From positions 1 through 64,000 of the forward strand of contig NZ_JACCBY010000009.1 in the NCBI RefSeq assembly GCF_013409985.1: DNA of 64,000 bases, given 5' to 3'. Of this stretch, positions 18,166 to 25,200 are shown in pieces. Both the position numbers and the translations under genes were made by a program. Source of the DNA: Sphingomonas melonis. GTDB lineage: Bacteria > Pseudomonadota > Alphaproteobacteria > Sphingomonadales > Sphingomonadaceae. The notes under the pieces were generated by a model that was given only the letters and a program-made list of their open reading frames with translations, was not told the origin of the DNA and did not search any database. Each line of letters starts with the position of its first letter. The first letter of the stretch is position 1.

Positions 18166-18174
18166 ATTATAGGA
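18166..18174 (-). promoter_or_regulatory. TCCTATAAT element immediately upstream of flgI
   Basis: Reading leftward, TCCTATAAT ends 7 bases before the ATG at 18158. It matches the TCCTATAA boxes ahead of flgC, fliN and fliG. If it is a -10 box, transcription would begin at or beside the start codon, giving a leaderless or near-leaderless flgI message. No -35 is obvious. Confidence 0.3.
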
Positions 18175-18202
18175 CGGACCGACCCCCCGCGGGCGCGGCG
18201 CA

Positions 18203-19270
18203 TCACGCAAGTCGCCGTGCGAGGCGCATGACGTAGCTGATCACTTCGGCGACCGCGGCATAATGTTCGACCGGGATCGGGCGGTCGACCTCCGCGGAGG
18301 CGTAGAGGGCACGCGCCAGCGGCGGGCTCTCGACGATCGGCACGTTGGCCTCGCTGCCGATCTCGCGGATGCGCAACGCCATCGTGTCCATGCCCTTGGC
18401 GACCACCACCGGCGCGGCCATGGCGCCGTGATCGTATTTCAGCGCGACGGCATAATGGGTCGGGTTGGTGACGATGACGCTGGCGGTCGGCACCGCCGCC
18501 ATCATCCGCTTGCGGCTGCGCGCCATGCGGATGGCGCGGATGCGCGCCTTGATCTTGGGGTCGCCGTCGCTCTGGCGATATTCGTCCTGCACCTCCTGCC
18601 GGCTCATCCGCATCCGGCTCATGAAGGCATGGCGCTGATACATATAGTCGGCGGCGGCGAGGACGATGACCGCCAGCCCGACCGTGCGGACGAGGTCGAA
18701 GACGAGCGTGCCGGCCGCCGTCCCGATCGCCTGCGGCGAGGCGCCGATCAGCTGGTCGAGCGCGACGAGATGCGGCTTGAGCAATTGTTCGGCGATGAAG
18801 ATGATGACGACGAACTTGGCGAGCGTCTTGACGAACTCGACCATCGCCGACTTGCCGAAGATGCGGTTGAGCCCGCCGGTCGGCGACAGCTTCGACCATT
18901 TCAGCCCGATGCGGCTCCAGATCAGCGCGGGCGCGCCCTGGAGGAACAGCGGTAGCAGCGCCAGCCCGAACAACAAGGCGAGCAGGGGCCAGGTCGCGCG
19001 CAGCATTTCGAGCAGGACCGCGGTGATGACGTCGCGCGCGCCGTCGCTGGTCATCGCATAATCGTCGGCGCGGCTCCACAATCGCACGCACATCGTCCCG
19101 AGCCGCGCGAGCGTCCATGAGCCCATGCCGCCGGCCACGATCATCGCGCCGACGAACATCACCGCATGGCGGATCTCCGGCGCGGTGGCGACCTCCCCCT
19201 TCTTGGCCGCATCGCGCAGGCGCTTGTCGGTCGGCTGCTCGGTCTTCTGGTCCTTGTCGCCCTCGGCCAT
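18203..19270 (-). CDS. flhB: Flagellar export switch protein FlhB
   Basis: A protein of 355 residues, the family length. The N terminus (EGDKDQKTEQPTDKRLRDA) is the conserved FlhB opening. Four hydrophobic segments span about 30-50, 90-110, 145-165 and 185-205. The autocleavage site NPTH is present in VTNPTHYAVALKYD (about residue 266). FlhB switches the export apparatus from rod/hook to filament substrates. It begins 1 bp after the fliR stop. It appears intact, unlike fliR and flhA. Confidence 0.96.
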   Translation of the reverse strand: MAEGDKDQKTEQPTDKRLRDAAKKGEVATAPEIRHAVMFVGAMIVAGGMGSWTLARLGTMCVRLWSRADDYAMTSDGARDVITAVLLEMLRATWPLLALLFGLALLPLFLQGAPALIWSRIGLKWSKLSPTGGLNRIFGKSAMVEFVKTLAKFVVIIFIAEQLLKPHLVALDQLIGASPQAIGTAAGTLVFDLVRTVGLAVIVLAAADYMYQRHAFMSRMRMSRQEVQDEYRQSDGDPKIKARIRAIRMARSRKRMMAAVPTASVIVTNPTHYAVALKYDHGAMAAPVVVAKGMDTMALRIREIGSEANVPIVESPPLARALYASAEVDRPIPVEHYAAVAEVISYVMRLARRLA

Positions 19271-19271
19271 G

Positions 19272-20025
19272 CTACAGCAACTGCCGGTGGAGGAAGGTGA
19301 TCATCGCATAGCAGAAGCCGGTCAGCGCCGCCCCGAAGGTCATCGCGAACAAGGTCAGCCCGAACAGGATGTTGAGCGGTTGCGCGACGAAGAACACCTG
19401 CAGGGTCGGCGCCATCCGTGCGGCAAGGCCGAGCGCGGTGTTGAACAGGATGCCATAGACCACCAGCGGCGCCGCCATGTTGACCGCGAGCTCGGTCGCC
19501 CGCCCCAAGTGCGACGATCGCGAGATGCGCCAGATCGGCGGCCGGCGGCAGCGCGCCGACGGGGAACTGGTCGTAGGAATGGACGATCGCGGCAATCCAG
19601 AGATGGTGGATGCCCAACGCCATGCACGCGACACCCGCCGCGACCGCGATGAAGCGCGACAGGATCGGCACCTGCCCGCCAAGCGCGGCGTCGGGCACGA
19701 GCACGGAGGACAGGCCGATCTGCAGGCTGATCACCGCACCCGCCATCGTCGCGGCGCTGAACAGGACGCGGACTAGCAGCCCGATCGCCAGCCCGACGAC
19801 CACCTGCGTCACGACGGCGGCGATCAGGGCGCCGCCGCCATCGGGCGGCACGGTCACTCGCTGGTGGAGGAGGCCGTAGAGGCCCAGGGTCAGGCCCAGC
19901 GCCAGGACCAGCCGGATCTGCGGCGGGACGCTGTCTTCGGCGAAGACGGGCAGGGCCATCACCACCGCGCCGATCCGTGCGAACAGGATCAGGAAGACGG
20001 TGACCTGGATCGACAGGTCGGCCAT
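19272..20025 (-). pseudogene. fliR: fliR, interrupted by a one-base frameshift
   Basis: FliR is a core membrane subunit of the flagellar export gate. The first about 173 codons read well as FliR (MADLSIQVTVFLILFARIGA...). After the run of four Gs on the coding strand (CCCC at 19503-19506 on the plus strand), the correct continuation (RATELAVNMAAPLVVYGIL... to FLHRQLL, stop at 19272) is in another frame. Removing one G restores a single frame of 250 residues, the normal FliR length. As written, the first frame runs on into unrelated sequence and ends at 19159, inside flhB. A homopolymer indel is a common sequencing error, so this may be an artefact rather than a true mutation. Confidence 0.88.
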
Positions 20026-20032
20026 GCGTGCG

Positions 20033-20299
20033 TCAGCCGCCGACGATGATCGCGTCGGCGATGCGCGCCATGAACCCGCCCAGCGCCTTGCCGATCATCG
20101 GCAGGCTGACGATCAGCACCGCGCCGATCGCGAGCAGCTTGGGCACGAACGTGATGGTGGTTTCCTGCAATTGCGTCAGCGCCTGGAACAGGCTGATCGC
20201 GACGCCGACGACAAGGCCGGTGAGCAGCATCGGCCCGGCGACGGTGAGCACGAGCAGCATGGCCGCGCGGCCGAACTCGGCGGCCTGGAACGCGTTCAT
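20033..20299 (-). CDS. fliQ: Flagellar export protein FliQ
   Basis: A protein of 88 residues with two hydrophobic helices (about 14-40 and 52-75) and the FliQ signature VGVAISLFQALTQLQETTI followed by FVPKLLA. It forms the export gate in the inner membrane with FliP and FliR. It sits 7 bp before fliR and 4 bp after fliE in a tight leftward operon. Confidence 0.95.
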   Translation of the reverse strand: MNAFQAAEFGRAAMLLVLTVAGPMLLTGLVVGVAISLFQALTQLQETTITFVPKLLAIGAVLIVSLPMIGKALGGFMARIADAIIVGG

Positions 20300-20303
20300 C
20301 CGC

Positions 20304-20669
20304 TCAGATCTGCATGCGCATGATTTCGGAATAGGCGTTCACCATGCGATCGCGCACCGCGACGATGGTGTTGAGCGCCGATTCCGCCGCACCAACGGCA
20401 GTGACGACATCGATCAGATCGCCCTTGCCGGCAACCTGCTTGGCGCTTTCGGTTTCTGCGACGCGCAGCGTGGCGGCGGTGTCGCCGATCATCGACTGCA
20501 CCATGCCGCCGAAGCTCGTCGGGCCGGTCGCGGCGGCGTCGGTCGGAGCGGCGACGGACGAGACCGCGCCGGCGGCCATCGGCGCATCGTCGGCGGCCGA
20601 TCCGATGCCGGGCAATGCAGTCAGCGTGCGGCCGTAGGCGGCCGCCGCGTCAAGGGCGCCAATCGACAT
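20304..20669 (-). CDS. fliE: Flagellar hook-basal body protein FliE
   Basis: A protein of 121 residues. The conserved C-terminal half is clear: SFGGMVQSMIGDTA, then VTAVGAAESALNTIVAVRDR and a final NAYSEIMRMQI. FliE joins the MS ring to the rod and is the first export substrate. AAGGAAA precedes the start. The N-terminal 50 residues are Ala-rich and variable, as is common. It is followed at once by fliQ. Confidence 0.93.
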   Translation of the reverse strand: MSIGALDAAAAYGRTLTALPGIGSAADDAPMAAGAVSSVAAPTDAAATGPTSFGGMVQSMIGDTAATLRVAETESAKQVAGKGDLIDVVTAVGAAESALNTIVAVRDRMVNAYSEIMRMQI

Positions 20670-20682
20670 GGACGTTTCCTTC

Positions 20683-21090
20683 TTACTTGATGAGATCGAG
20701 CGTGCGCATCGTCATGTTGCGTGCGGCTTCGATGGCATTGAGGTTGGCCTGATACGACCGTTGCGCCGCGCGCATGTCGGCCATCTCGATCGGGCCGTTG
20801 ACGTTGGGCATCTGGACATAGCCGGCGGCGTCGGCCGCCGGATTGCCGGGCTGATAGACCCGGCCGAAGTCGGATTTGTCCGGCGTAATCGACGCGACCT
20901 GAACGGTGGTGCCGCCGATCGCGCGATCGACATGCGCCTTGAAGGTCGCGACGCGGCGTCGATACGGATCGCCGCCCGGCGTCTTCGCGACGGAATCGGT
21001 GTTGGCGAGATTCTCGGCGATCACCCGCATACGCAAAGCCTGCGCGTGCAGGCCCGATGCAGAGACGTCGATCGACGTGTGCAGGTCCAT
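20683..21090 (-). CDS. flgC: Flagellar proximal rod protein FlgC
   Basis: A protein of 135 residues. It starts DLHTSIDVSASGLHAQALRM, the conserved rod-protein N terminus, has the ENLANTDS motif, and ends in the conserved AAQRSYQANLNAIEAARNM helix. It builds the proximal rod with FlgB, which is here about 10 kb away at 31444 rather than adjacent as usual. The ATG at 21090 has GGGGGA just upstream. It is the first gene of the leftward unit flgC-fliE-fliQ-fliR-flhB and is transcribed away from fliN. Confidence 0.95.
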   Translation of the reverse strand: MDLHTSIDVSASGLHAQALRMRVIAENLANTDSVAKTPGGDPYRRRVATFKAHVDRAIGGTTVQVASITPDKSDFGRVYQPGNPAADAAGYVQMPNVNGPIEMADMRAAQRSYQANLNAIEAARNMTMRTLDLIK

Positions 21091-21147
21091 AGGTCCCCCG
21101 GATGGCGCACGGCAGCGGGACATCCGCCATCATGCTTTCACCTCGGC

Positions 21148-21200
21148 TTATAGGAAGATTTTGCCGGGCGGCCGCCGGCGGCCGCAAAATAATCCTATAA
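21148..21200. promoter_or_regulatory. Symmetric bidirectional promoter region, flgC/fliN
   Basis: Left arm TTATAGGAAGATTTTGC (21148-21164) and right arm GCAAAATAATCCTATAA (21184-21200) are inverted copies matching at 15 of 17 positions, with a GC-rich centre. Read outward, each ends in TCCTATAA, a plausible -10 box, placing starts near 21141 (flgC direction) and near 21208 (fliN direction). The shared bases extend beyond a -10, so a regulator or special sigma factor may recognise the dyad. It does not fit the GG-N10-GC spacing of sigma-54. Confidence 0.5.
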
Positions 21201-21220
21201 AATCCTCGAAGGAGAGCCGA

Positions 21221-21454
21221 ATGTCCGTGCTTGAAGCCATTCCGGTCGAACTGTCGATCGTGCTGGGATCGACGCAACTGCCCGTCTACCAGATTCTCAA
21301 GATGAGCCGCGGCGCGATGATCCCGCTCGATAGCGGGCAGGACGATCCGACGCTGGTCTATGTCAACGACGAGCTCGTCGCTCGCGGCCGCATCCTGGTC
21401 GAGGACGAGCGCATGTCGCTCGAGATCACCGACATCATCCAGAAGGCATCCTGA
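21221..21454 (+). CDS. fliN: Flagellar switch protein FliN (single SpoA domain)
   Basis: A protein of 77 residues that is only the FliN/SpoA domain: IPVELSIVLGSTQLPVYQIL, then VYVNDELVARGRILVEDERM and ITDIIQ. AAGGAG at 21209-21214 sits six bases before the ATG. It heads the rightward unit fliN-fliO-fliP, the canonical order after fliM, but no fliM is present here. A second FliN-like gene is at 24841. FliN forms the base of the C ring and binds CheY-P and export components. Confidence 0.9.
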   Translation: MSVLEAIPVELSIVLGSTQLPVYQILKMSRGAMIPLDSGQDDPTLVYVNDELVARGRILVEDERMSLEITDIIQKAS

Positions 21455-21457
21455 TCG

Positions 21458-21763
21458 ATGGAGCTTCTGTCCGCGCTCCGCGCGCTCGGCGCGCTGGGGC
21501 TGATCCTCGGCATGCTCGCCGGGGCCCTGTGGGCGGTGCGCCGCTACGACATCAAGCTGCCTTCGCAATGGCTCGGTAGCCGCACCGAGGAACGTCGGCT
21601 GGCGCTGGTCGAGCGGTTGGCGCTCGACGGACGGCGTTCGGTGGCGCTGATCCGCTGCGACGGACGCGAACATCTCGTGGTGATCGCGCCGGAAGGCGTC
21701 GTCGCGCTGGGCGATGGCGCGCCGACGCGGGCGCCGCTGATCCGCCGGGGGTTCTATGCGTAA
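21458..21763 (+). CDS. fliO: Flagellar assembly protein FliO
   Basis: A protein of 101 residues with one N-terminal membrane helix (about 8-27) and a basic cytoplasmic domain (RRLALVERLALDGRRSVALI, then HLVVIAPEGVVALG). It fits FliO, which helps assemble the FliP ring. It begins 3 bp after fliN and overlaps fliP by 8 bp, the conserved fliN-O-P order. It is shorter than many FliO proteins, which have longer variable ends. Confidence 0.88.
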   Translation: MELLSALRALGALGLILGMLAGALWAVRRYDIKLPSQWLGSRTEERRLALVERLALDGRRSVALIRCDGREHLVVIAPEGVVALGDGAPTRAPLIRRGFYA

Positions 21764-22514
21764 GGCGCTGTGGCTGCTGCCCGCGCTGGCGCTGCTCGCG
21801 ATTCCCGTCCCGGCGCTCGCACAATCCCTCGGCCAGGCCGCCGGTCAGGCGCAGGGCGCCGCCGCCGCGCTCGGCCAGGGATCGATCTCGGGCAAGGCGC
21901 TGCAGATCCTGCTGACGCTGACCGTGCTCAGCCTGGCGCCCGGCATCCTGATGACGGTGACGTCCTTCACGCGGATCGTCGTCGCTTTGTCGCTGCTGCG
22001 CTCAGGGCTGGGCGCGCCGGGCACGCCGCCGAACCCGGTGCTGATCAGCTTCGCGCTGTTCCTGTCGTTCTTCGTGATGGCGCCGACCTTCACCGCGGCG
22101 TGGCACAATGGCGTCGATCCATACAACCACGGCAAGATTACCGAGGCGCAGGCGCTCGAAGAGACGTCGAAGCCGTTCAAGACGTTCATGCTCCAGCATG
22201 TCCGGCGCGACGATCTGCACATGTTCGTCGAGCTGTCGCGCGCGCCGGCGGTGCCGATCGCGCAATTGCCGCTACCGACGATCATGCCGGCCTTCATGAT
22301 ATCGGAACTGCGCCGCGCGTTCGAGATCGGCTTCCTGCTGTTGCTGCCGTTCCTGGTGATCGACATCGCCGTCGCGGCGGTGCTGATGGCGATGGGCATG
22401 ATGATGCTGCCGCCGACGACGATCTCGCTGCCGTTGAAGATCATCTTTTTCGTGCTGGTCGACGGCTGGTCGCTCGTCGCGGGGTCGCTGGTCCGAAGTT
22501 TCGGGCACGGATAG
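21756..22514 (+). CDS. fliP: Flagellar export gate protein FliP
   Basis: A protein of 252 residues. A signal peptide (LWLLPALALLAIPVPALAQ) is followed by the FliP hallmark segments MTSFTRIVVALSLLRSGLG, then EETSKPFKTFMLQH, and a C-terminal MGMMMLPPTTISLPLKIIFF. FliP forms the pentamer of the export gate in the inner membrane. It appears intact. Transcription from the flgC/fliN promoter region ends here against a convergent gene 14 bp away. Confidence 0.96.
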   Translation: MRKALWLLPALALLAIPVPALAQSLGQAAGQAQGAAAALGQGSISGKALQILLTLTVLSLAPGILMTVTSFTRIVVALSLLRSGLGAPGTPPNPVLISFALFLSFFVMAPTFTAAWHNGVDPYNHGKITEAQALEETSKPFKTFMLQHVRRDDLHMFVELSRAPAVPIAQLPLPTIMPAFMISELRRAFEIGFLLLLPFLVIDIAVAAVLMAMGMMMLPPTTISLPLKIIFFVLVDGWSLVAGSLVRSFGHG

Positions 22515-22528
22515 CCCGCCGACACCCC

Positions 22529-23149
22529 TTAGCCGCGCTGCGCGAACCGCAGCGCGCGGGTGTCCAGCCACGGGGCGAGCGTGTCGAACGGCAAAGGATG
22601 CTCGAAGATCACGCCCGCCTCGCCTGCGGAGGCCCAGCAGAGCCGGGCGGCGACCAGTGCCGGCAGTCCAGGCCCCGACAGCAGCAAAGGCCGGCCGAGC
22701 CGTGGGGTGGTCGGCGTTGCAAACCGCGCGCCGTCGGTTGAAATCTCGATCATCGTTGTGGCGATTGCCGTACTGCCCTGCCACAGGTCGACCGGGCACG
22801 ATGTGACGAAATGCGGTGTGCGCGGCGACAGCGCCGGCGGTGTGGACTCGTCCGGGAAGCAGCGGGCGAGAAACTGGTCGAGATCGCCGATCGGCACGGC
22901 GAAGGTCACGCCGACATGGTCATGCGCCGTCCAGTCGACCTGCCCGGAGGCGGACTGTCCGTTGGGCAGGTCCACCCGGACCCAGTCGTTGCGACCGAGC
23001 AGCGTGCAGGTCTGCGCGGTCATCTCGCGGCCCGACATCGCGTGAATGCGGCACAGCGCGTCGCCGCGCGGGCCGACCAGACGAGCGTCGAGCAGGATGG
23101 TACGGCGTAATCCTGCCGCGCTTCGGCCGGTAATCTGGGACGATGGCAT
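22529..23149 (-). CDS. Tandem PilZ-like protein
   Basis: A protein of 206 residues with two similar halves. The first has RRTILLDARL, then a GQVDWTAHDHVGVTF strand pair; the second has SCPVDLW, then EISTDGARF and a WASAGEAGVIFEHPL ending. The spacing of a basic start, an S-x-x-G turn and a W/G-V-x-F end resembles PilZ domains, which bind cyclic di-GMP. However, the canonical RxxxR and D/NxSxxG motifs are degenerate, so ligand binding is uncertain. It follows the flhA/FliL-like remnant by 30 bp on the same strand. In motility loci such proteins can act as brakes; that role is inferred from position only. Confidence 0.55.
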   Translation of the reverse strand: MPSSQITGRSAAGLRRTILLDARLVGPRGDALCRIHAMSGREMTAQTCTLLGRNDWVRVDLPNGQSASGQVDWTAHDHVGVTFAVPIGDLDQFLARCFPDESTPPALSPRTPHFVTSCPVDLWQGSTAIATTMIEISTDGARFATPTTPRLGRPLLLSGPGLPALVAARLCWASAGEAGVIFEHPLPFDTLAPWLDTRALRFAQRG

Positions 23150-23179
23150 GGCTGGCCTTCGCTGTTCCGGAAGGGGCGA

Positions 23180-23470
23180 TCAGGCGGGCTGGACCTGCAT
23201 AACCACCGCCCGCCGGACGCCTTCGCGTCCGAATGTGGCGATGGCGGCATCGAGCACCAGCTTGCGGAACGCATCCACCCGCGGGAGCTGACCATCCGCT
23301 CCGGCGGCGAGCGGCGTCCGATAGGCGCGCATGTTGATCGCGTCGAGCAGCAGCGGCATATCGGAACGCACCTTCTCCTGCGCCGCCAGCGTCACCTCGA
23401 TCTGCGTCGTGATGTTGACATAGCCGGACAGTCGCCCGTTCGGGAGCACCAATGGCAGCAGGATCGTGCC
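23180..23470 (-). pseudogene. FliL-like C-terminal segment fused to truncated flhA
   Basis: This frame reads GTILLPLVLPNGRLSGYV, then QIEVTLAAQEKVRSDMPLLL and ends FGREGVRRAVVMQVQPA, about 97 residues. The pattern (LPNGR-x-SGYV strand, a K-x-x-x-MP-L helix, a final V-strand) resembles the periplasmic domain of FliL, the stator-associated protein, but its N-terminal membrane helix is missing. The nearest internal start (a GTG at 23446) could give at most about 89 residues. On its left it abuts the PilZ-like gene; upstream it joins flhA without a gap. It is best read as a 3' remnant after a deletion. Confidence 0.5.
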
Positions 23471-24362
23471 GGCCGAGCAGCGCCGCGACCACGCCGAACG
23501 CCTTGGGATCGCTCCCCAGCTGTTCGGTCAGCGTGCTGCCCGTCTTGCCCTCGATACTGCCCTTGGAGACGAGCAGACCGGCCGCGGTCGAGACGATCAG
23601 CGCAGGGATCTGGCTGACCAGACCGTCGCCGGCGCTGAGCACGGTATAGGTCCGGAACGCCTCGCCGATCGGCACGCCATGGAAGACGACGCCGACGATC
23701 AGGCCGACGACGATGTTGATGCCGGTGATGACCAGCGCCGCGACCGCGTCGCCCTTCACGAACTTCGAGGCGCCGTCCATCGCACCGAAGAAGCCGCTTT
23801 CCGCTTCCAGCTCCGAGCGGCGCTCGCGCGCCTGCCGTTCGTCGATCAGGCCGGCGTTGAGATCGGCGTCGATCGCCATCTGCTTGCCGGGCATCGCGTC
23901 GAGGCTGAAGCGTGCGGCAACCTCGGCGATGCGGCCGGCGCCCTTGGTGATGACGACGAAGTTGATGACCACCAGGATCAGGAAGATGGTGAGGCCGATC
24001 ACCGTCTGTCCGCCCATCAGGAAGGTGCCGAACGCGCCGATCACCCCACCGGCGGCCTGTGGGCCTTCATGGCCATTGCCCAGGATCAGCCGCGTCGAGG
24101 CCAGGTTGAGGCCAAGCCGCAGCATCGTCGTGATCAGCAGGATCGTCGGGAAACTGGACAGCTGCAGTGGCTTGTCGATGAACAGCGCCGTCATCAGGAT
24201 CAGCACCGATGCGGTGATCGACAATGCAAGGCCGAAGTCGAGCAGCCAGCCGGGGATCGGCAGGATCAGCATCGCGATGATCGCGACGATGCCGAGCGCC
24301 ACCGCGATGTCGCGGCTGGGGCCAAAGTTCTGAAGTAACTGCTTGAGTTTAGGCGGCATCAT
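23471..24362 (-). pseudogene. flhA: flhA, truncated after about 297 codons
   Basis: The N-terminal half of FlhA is excellent: LALSITASVLILMTALFI, FPTILLITTMLRLGLNLAST, GGQTVIGLTIFLILVVINFV, then the conserved KGAGRIAEVAARFSLDAMPG cytoplasmic loop and ALIVSTAAGLLVS. Normal FlhA is about 690-700 residues, with a large C-terminal docking domain for export chaperones. Here identity stops after FGVVAALL near 23480 and the DNA passes into a FliL-like segment in another frame. Translation would continue out of frame to about 22920. The missing part (about 400 residues) is not in the window. This looks like a deletion with a precise junction. Confidence 0.85.
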
Positions 24363-24394
24363 TGATCTCTGGGCGATCCGGCCGGAACCGATGG

Positions 24395-24841
24395 TCAGGC
24401 ACCGGCGCCGACGGGGGTCGGCTCGCTGTCCTGCAGGAAGCTGCGCAGCTTGTTACGCATCGTACGCACCGAAATCCCGAGCATTGCCGCCGCCGAGGTG
24501 CGATTGCCGCGGCAGCGTGCCAGCGTGTGCAGGATAAGATCGCGTTCGACCTCGGCAATCGTGCGGCCGACGAGTGCGTCGAGCGGATCCGCCGCCGCCG
24601 GCTCGACCCGCGCCATCCGCCGCTGTCCGCACAGCCGTGCGAGCACCTCGGGTAGGTCGAGCGTCATGTCGATCGCTACCAGGTTGCGGCGGCGGCGACG
24701 ATAGATGCGCAGCAGGTCGGGCGCGCTCCAGCCGACCGACATCACCGCGCGCGGGGTACGCGACAGTCCTGCCGCCAGGTCGAGGACCGGACCTGGCGCG
24801 CCGATCAGCAACAGGTGATCGGCATCGGCACTGGTCGGCAT
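24395..24841 (-). CDS. FlbD-like regulator lacking the AAA+ domain
   Basis: A protein of 148 residues. The first about 75 residues resemble the start of the FlbD receiver-like domain (HLLLIGAPGPVLDLAAGL, then NLVAIDMTLDL). The last about 55 are a Fis-type DNA-binding domain (DLILHTLARCRGNRTSAAAM then GISVRTMRNKLRSFL). Caulobacter FlbD has about 450 residues with a sigma-54-activating AAA+ module between these parts; here it is missing while the frame stays open. Such a protein could bind DNA but not activate sigma-54 polymerase. It occupies the Caulobacter position, after fliN and before flhA, overlapping the fliN2 stop. Confidence 0.6.
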   Translation of the reverse strand: MPTSADADHLLLIGAPGPVLDLAAGLSRTPRAVMSVGWSAPDLLRIYRRRRRNLVAIDMTLDLPEVLARLCGQRRMARVEPAAADPLDALVGRTIAEVERDLILHTLARCRGNRTSAAAMLGISVRTMRNKLRSFLQDSEPTPVGAGA

Positions 24842-25200
24842 CAACCGCGGTCCTGGTGGATGATCTCGGTCAGGGTGACGCCGAGCGTACCCTCGATCAG
24901 CACCACTTCGCCACGCGCGATCAGCCGGTTGTTGACGAAGATGTCCGCCGGCTCGCCGACCCGGCGGTCGAGTTCGACGACGTCGCCGGTCTTGAGGCGC
25001 AGCAGCGTGCCGATGTTCATCCGCGAGCGCCCGAGCACCGCCTGGACGCGCACCGGCACGTCGAACACCGCCTGGAGGTCGTTCGCACTGGGCGGCGCCT
25101 CGGGGTCGATATCCGGCGCGTCGTGCACCTCATTGTCGAACTGGGTCGGGGCAAGCTGGCTCAGCTGGGCGTCCTGATCGAGCGTATCGTCGTCGTTCAT
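24841..25200 (-). CDS. fliN: Second FliN-type flagellar switch protein
   Basis: A protein of 119 residues: an acidic N-terminal 45 residues, then a SpoA domain (VFDVPVRVQAVLGRSRMNIG, VELDRRVGEPADIFVNNRLI and ITEIIHQ-like end). The ATG at 25200 overlaps the fliF stop as ATGA. It sits in the Caulobacter-like order fliN-flbD-flhA. Together with the 77-residue copy at 21221 there are two FliN paralogs and no fliM in view; the two may share C-ring and export roles. Confidence 0.88.
   Translation of the reverse strand: MNDDDTLDQDAQLSQLAPTQFDNEVHDAPDIDPEAPPSANDLQAVFDVPVRVQAVLGRSRMNIGTLLRLKTGDVVELDRRVGEPADIFVNNRLIARGEVVLIEGTLGVTLTEIIHQDRG

Noticed and set aside
17037..19118. A 693-codon frame containing flgI
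   Set aside because: The upstream part is antiparallel-frame noise over flhB; FlgI begins at its signal peptide near 18158.
21148..21164. A sigma-54 promoter for the flgC operon
   Set aside because: GG and GC dinucleotides are eight bases apart here, not the ten needed for a -24/-12 promoter.
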